This document shows positions 6,007 through 8,308 of a stretch of DNA of 8,308 bases, in pieces. This DNA is from Porticoccaceae bacterium UBA4026 (GTDB taxonomy: Bacteria; Pseudomonadota; Gammaproteobacteria; Pseudomonadales; Porticoccaceae). Position 1 is the first letter of the stretch. Each line of letters starts with the position of its first letter. Both the position numbers and the translations under genes were made by a program. The stretch is taken from the NCBI GenBank assembly GCA_002382445.1, contig DGAQ01000055.1, positions 1,144 to 9,451 on the forward strand, given 5' to 3'. The notes below the pieces were generated by a model. The model was not told where the DNA came from, did not search any database, and saw only the letters and a program-made list of their open reading frames with translations.

Positions 6007-7803
6007 TTATACCACCGCCTCAGCTGAAAACTGCAGTTTAGCTAACCGAGCATACAGAGGACTTGCGGAAAGAAGCTCTTGATGGGTGCCTGAGGCTATT
6101 TTTTTACCCCCGTCCATGACCACAATTTCATCCGCATGAAGAATCGTCGCCAATCGATGTGCGATTATTACTGTCGTCCGGCCCTTCATTAGCTTGTCCA
6201 AAGCCAGCTGAACCTTGTATTCACTCTCTGAATCTAGCGCGCTAGTAGCCTCGTCCAACAGTAATATTCTCGGATCTTTTAACAGCGCTCTGGCTATAGC
6301 TATTCGCTGACGCTGACCCCCGGAGAGTCGAACGCCCTGCTCGCCAAGATTGCTTGCATAGCCGTAAGGTAACTGGTTGATAAAGTCATCTGCATGGGCC
6401 GCCTTCGCTGCAGCAATAACCTGATCATCACTAGCCCCTGGTTTACCATAGCGGATGTTGTACATTACATCCCCTGTGAATAAGGTGGGCTGTTGATCCA
6501 CCACCGCAACCTGTTGTCGCAGTCGCTCCAAATTAAGCTCTCGAATATCACTGCCCCCAAACAGCATTGTTCCCACCTGTGGGTCGTAAAATCGCTGAAT
6601 AAGGGCAAAAAGAGTCGATTTTCCTGCTCCCGAAGGTCCGACTAGAGCCGTAATTTTTCCGTCTGGGATAGTAAGCGAAAACTGATCAAGAGCCGGCTGA
6701 TCCGGTCGCGATGGATAGCAAAACGTCACATCATCAAAATCAAGAGTTGCCGGCAAATTCGCCACATCGATTTCAACCAACTCGGCCAACTTAATTTCAT
6801 TTGGCGCATGTAATAATTCCATTAACCGCTCAGTCGCTCCAGCAGCACGCTGAAGCTCGCCGTAGACCTCAGAAAGAGATGCTACGCCCAAGGCCATTAG
6901 GGTTGCATAGAATATAAAAGCCCCTAGATCGCCCCCGGACATGGTGCCAGCCATAACATCTCTGCCCCCGAACCACAGCATCGCACTAAGGGCGCCAAAT
7001 ATTGCCATAATCACTAGGGCCGTTAGAATTGCTCTCTGCCCAATACGTTTTTTGGCGACACGAAAAGCTCGCTCCACCTCTTCTCCAAAAGCCGCCCTCT
7101 CGAAAGACTCCTGAGTAAAACTTTGTACAATTTTTATCTGCTGGATGACTTCCCCAGCATAACTGCCGACACTGGCAATTGAATCCTGACTCTGCCTAGA
7201 CAGTTTACGTACTCGGCGGCCAAAATAGAGAATGGGCAATAAAATTACGGGCACAGCCACTAGCACAATCAATGAAAGCTTAAAATTCGTCGCCAGCAAC
7301 ATGACTAATGCACCTAGGGAACTAATGCTGCTGCGCAGTGCAATAGACAGGGATGAGCCTATGATGGACTGCAGCAGCGTTGTGTCTGAGGTTAACCGCG
7401 ACATAATGTCGCCGCTTCGATTAGTTTCAAAGAAGGCTGGGTGTAAACTCACTATGTGATTAAAGACTGCTGTACGAATATCCGCACTCACTCGTTCACC
7501 AAGCCAAGAAATAAGGTAAAACCTCACGTAGGTTCCGGCCGACATCAGCATCGCTATACCGATGATAAACAACACACCAGTATTCAAATTATCCTGCGAT
7601 TTTTCGGCAAAACCTCCATCGATCAACAACCGAAGCCCTTGCCCAATCGACAGAGTGATCCCCGCAGTAACCAAAAGAGCAATCAAGAAAATAAAAATTT
7701 GGCGTTTATAGGGCGACAAAAAGCCCAACAACGCAACCAACATAGTTGAGTCTGCTCGCGGTCGAGGCGCTAGCTGCTCATAATCACTGTTATTATCTGA
7801 CAA
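6007..7803 (-). CDS. ABC exporter half-subunit, fused membrane and ATPase domains (MsbA-related)
   Basis: The 598-residue protein is a half-transporter of the ABCB/MsbA-related type, working as a homodimer in the inner membrane to export lipid-like or other hydrophobic molecules. Six membrane spans are expected at about 33-53, 75-95, 155-172, 175-195, 258-280 and 290-310. The ATPase domain has the A-loop Tyr363, Walker A GPSGAGKST (389-397), Q-loop Gln437, signature LSGGQ (493-497), Walker B ILLLDE (513-518), D-loop SALD (521-524) and H-switch His549, so it should be active. The frame starts at a TTG (7803-7801); an in-frame stop lies six codons upstream, and the only other early start is the ATG at residue 21 (7743). 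The TTG is preferred because AAGG sits 10 nt upstream and the N-terminal tail length fits the family. A promoter candidate lies just upstream. Substrate unknown: it is not the essential MsbA by any evidence seen here, but a relative. Confidence 0.93.
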   Translation of the reverse strand: MSDNNSDYEQLAPRPRADSTMLVALLGFLSPYKRQIFIFLIALLVTAGITLSIGQGLRLLIDGGFAEKSQDNLNTGVLFIIGIAMLMSAGTYVRFYLISWLGERVSADIRTAVFNHIVSLHPAFFETNRSGDIMSRLTSDTTLLQSIIGSSLSIALRSSISSLGALVMLLATNFKLSLIVLVAVPVILLPILYFGRRVRKLSRQSQDSIASVGSYAGEVIQQIKIVQSFTQESFERAAFGEEVERAFRVAKKRIGQRAILTALVIMAIFGALSAMLWFGGRDVMAGTMSGGDLGAFIFYATLMALGVASLSEVYGELQRAAGATERLMELLHAPNEIKLAELVEIDVANLPATLDFDDVTFCYPSRPDQPALDQFSLTIPDGKITALVGPSGAGKSTLFALIQRFYDPQVGTMLFGGSDIRELNLERLRQQVAVVDQQPTLFTGDVMYNIRYGKPGASDDQVIAAAKAAHADDFINQLPYGYASNLGEQGVRLSGGQRQRIAIARALLKDPRILLLDEATSALDSESEYKVQLALDKLMKGRTTVIIAHRLATILHADEIVVMDGGKKIASGTHQELLSASPLYARLAKLQFSAEAVV

Positions 7804-7855
7804 CCTAGGAGAACCTTGTTAGCTTTTGAGAATAATCCGCACATAAGAACTTAGC

Positions 7856-7883
7856 ACTCTACGCGCTCCTATCATCCTGTCAA
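7856..7883 (-). promoter_or_regulatory. Candidate sigma70-type promoter for the ABC exporter gene
   Basis: Minus-strand TTGACA (7883-7878) is a consensus -35, followed after 16 bp by TAGAGT (7861-7856), which matches 4 of 6 -10 bases. It lies in the 89-bp gap between the HD gene and the exporter and would give a leader of about 45 nt before the TTG start. Read-through from the HD gene is also possible, since no terminator is visible in the gap. Confidence 0.45.
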
Positions 7884-7892
7884 CTGGAGTAT

Positions 7893-8308
7893 TTATAGAT
7901 GCGGTCCCGGCTCTCGGGCGAACAGTCGGTCTATCATGGGAACAAAATAGTCGAGCGACCTAGACTCAAACTGAGGATCAAAGGATACTTGGTCCCACCG
8001 AGCACAAAAATCGACACAGGCCTGATAGTGAGGATGGCCAATAAGTTTGTCACGGGAATGTCTATCTTGATCGTAGTAATGCATCCAGTAGTAACCTTGA
8101 AACAAACCGTGATTCAAAACTATCCAGTAGTTCTTCTCACTGACATAGGGTCTCAAGAGCGCGGCGGCAACCTGAGAATGATTAGCCGGAGAAATTACAT
8201 CACCTATATCATGCAGTAATGCGCAGACGATAGTCTCTTCATCAGCGCCATCCTGTTCTGCTCGAGTGGCAGTCTGCAAGCAATGATCTAAACGACTTAT
8301 CTGATAGG
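7893..8308 (-). CDS. HD-domain protein, likely PhnZ-like diiron oxygenase relative; 5' end outside window
   Basis: The C-terminal 137 codons are present and the frame stays open to the right edge. The TTG at 8279-8277 is not the start, because the upstream frame reads YQISRLDHC directly into LQTATRA, normal family sequence. Counting from the first whole codon (8306), potential metal ligands are His8 (DHCLQTA), His32-Asp33 (LLHDIGD), His43 (NHSQ), His66 (NHGLFQG) and Asp105 (RWDQ). The order H-HD-H-H-D and the spacing of 24 residues between the first two match the mixed-valent diiron HD oxygenases such as PhnZ, which cleaves 2-amino-1-hydroxyethylphosphonate, rather than simple one-metal HD phosphohydrolases. 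The Glu that PhnZ has seven residues before the first His is Tyr here, and the Tyr at -10 lies outside the window, so the substrate probably differs. The tail SFDPQFESRSLDYF followed by FVPMIDRLFA is typical of this HD subgroup. Real activity is unproven. Confidence 0.8.
   Translation of the reverse strand, partial: YQISRLDHCLQTATRAEQDGADEETIVCALLHDIGDVISPANHSQVAAALLRPYVSEKNYWIVLNHGLFQGYYWMHYYDQDRHSRDKLIGHPHYQACVDFCARWDQVSFDPQFESRSLDYFVPMIDRLFAREPGPHL

Noticed and set aside
7899..8219. Plus-strand open frame of 106 codons opposite the HD gene
   Set aside because: The minus strand carries conserved HD-domain motifs over the whole stretch, so the plus frame is a by-product of codon composition.
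8277..8279. TTG as start of the HD-domain gene
   Set aside because: The frame remains open upstream to the window edge and encodes the conserved first metal-ligand His (DHCLQTA), so the true start lies outside the window.

Overview
The window looks like a chromosomal segment of a Gram-negative bacterium, most likely a marine-type gammaproteobacterium. The support is an outer-membrane TonB-dependent receptor with a C-terminal Phe, an esterase with a lipoprotein signal, a PncC/CinA-type protein resembling gammaproteobacterial ones, and a moderate base composition (mid-40s % G+C by eye). No database search was possible, so the taxonomy is inference. I saw no insertion sequence, CRISPR array, tRNA, rRNA or phage gene.

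All six recognisable genes lie on the minus strand, so transcription runs right to left. From the right edge they are: a 5'-truncated HD-domain protein with a PhnZ-like metal-ligand pattern (7893-8308); an MsbA-related ABC exporter half-subunit (6007-7803) with its own promoter candidate and a TTG start; a predicted outer-membrane lipoprotein carboxylesterase (4040-5866) followed 15 nt later by a DoxX-family membrane protein (3593-4024), probably one operon; a gene-poor stretch of about 700 bp; a TonB-dependent receptor (246-2894) ending at a clear intrinsic terminator; and the first 33 codons of a pncC/CinA-C gene (1-99).

The most interesting part is the control region of the receptor. A strong sigma70-type promoter (TTGACA-N16-TATTAT, minus strand, 3137-3164) has its -35 box overlapped by a 29-bp imperfect palindrome, a good candidate operator. 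It is followed by a leader of about 235 nt that holds an open frame of 72 codons, ending on the receptor's Shine-Dalgarno, and a perfect 12-bp A/T-rich inverted repeat shortly before that site. This suggests layered control of receptor production, but no regulator gene is in the window.

Functionally, the receptor (TonB-dependent uptake across the outer membrane) and the surface or periplasmic esterase could cooperate in scavenging an esterified compound. That link rests only on proximity. The HD protein and the ABC exporter are probably separate units. I did not find a convincing new multi-gene system; the regulatory architecture and the HD protein are the leads worth following.
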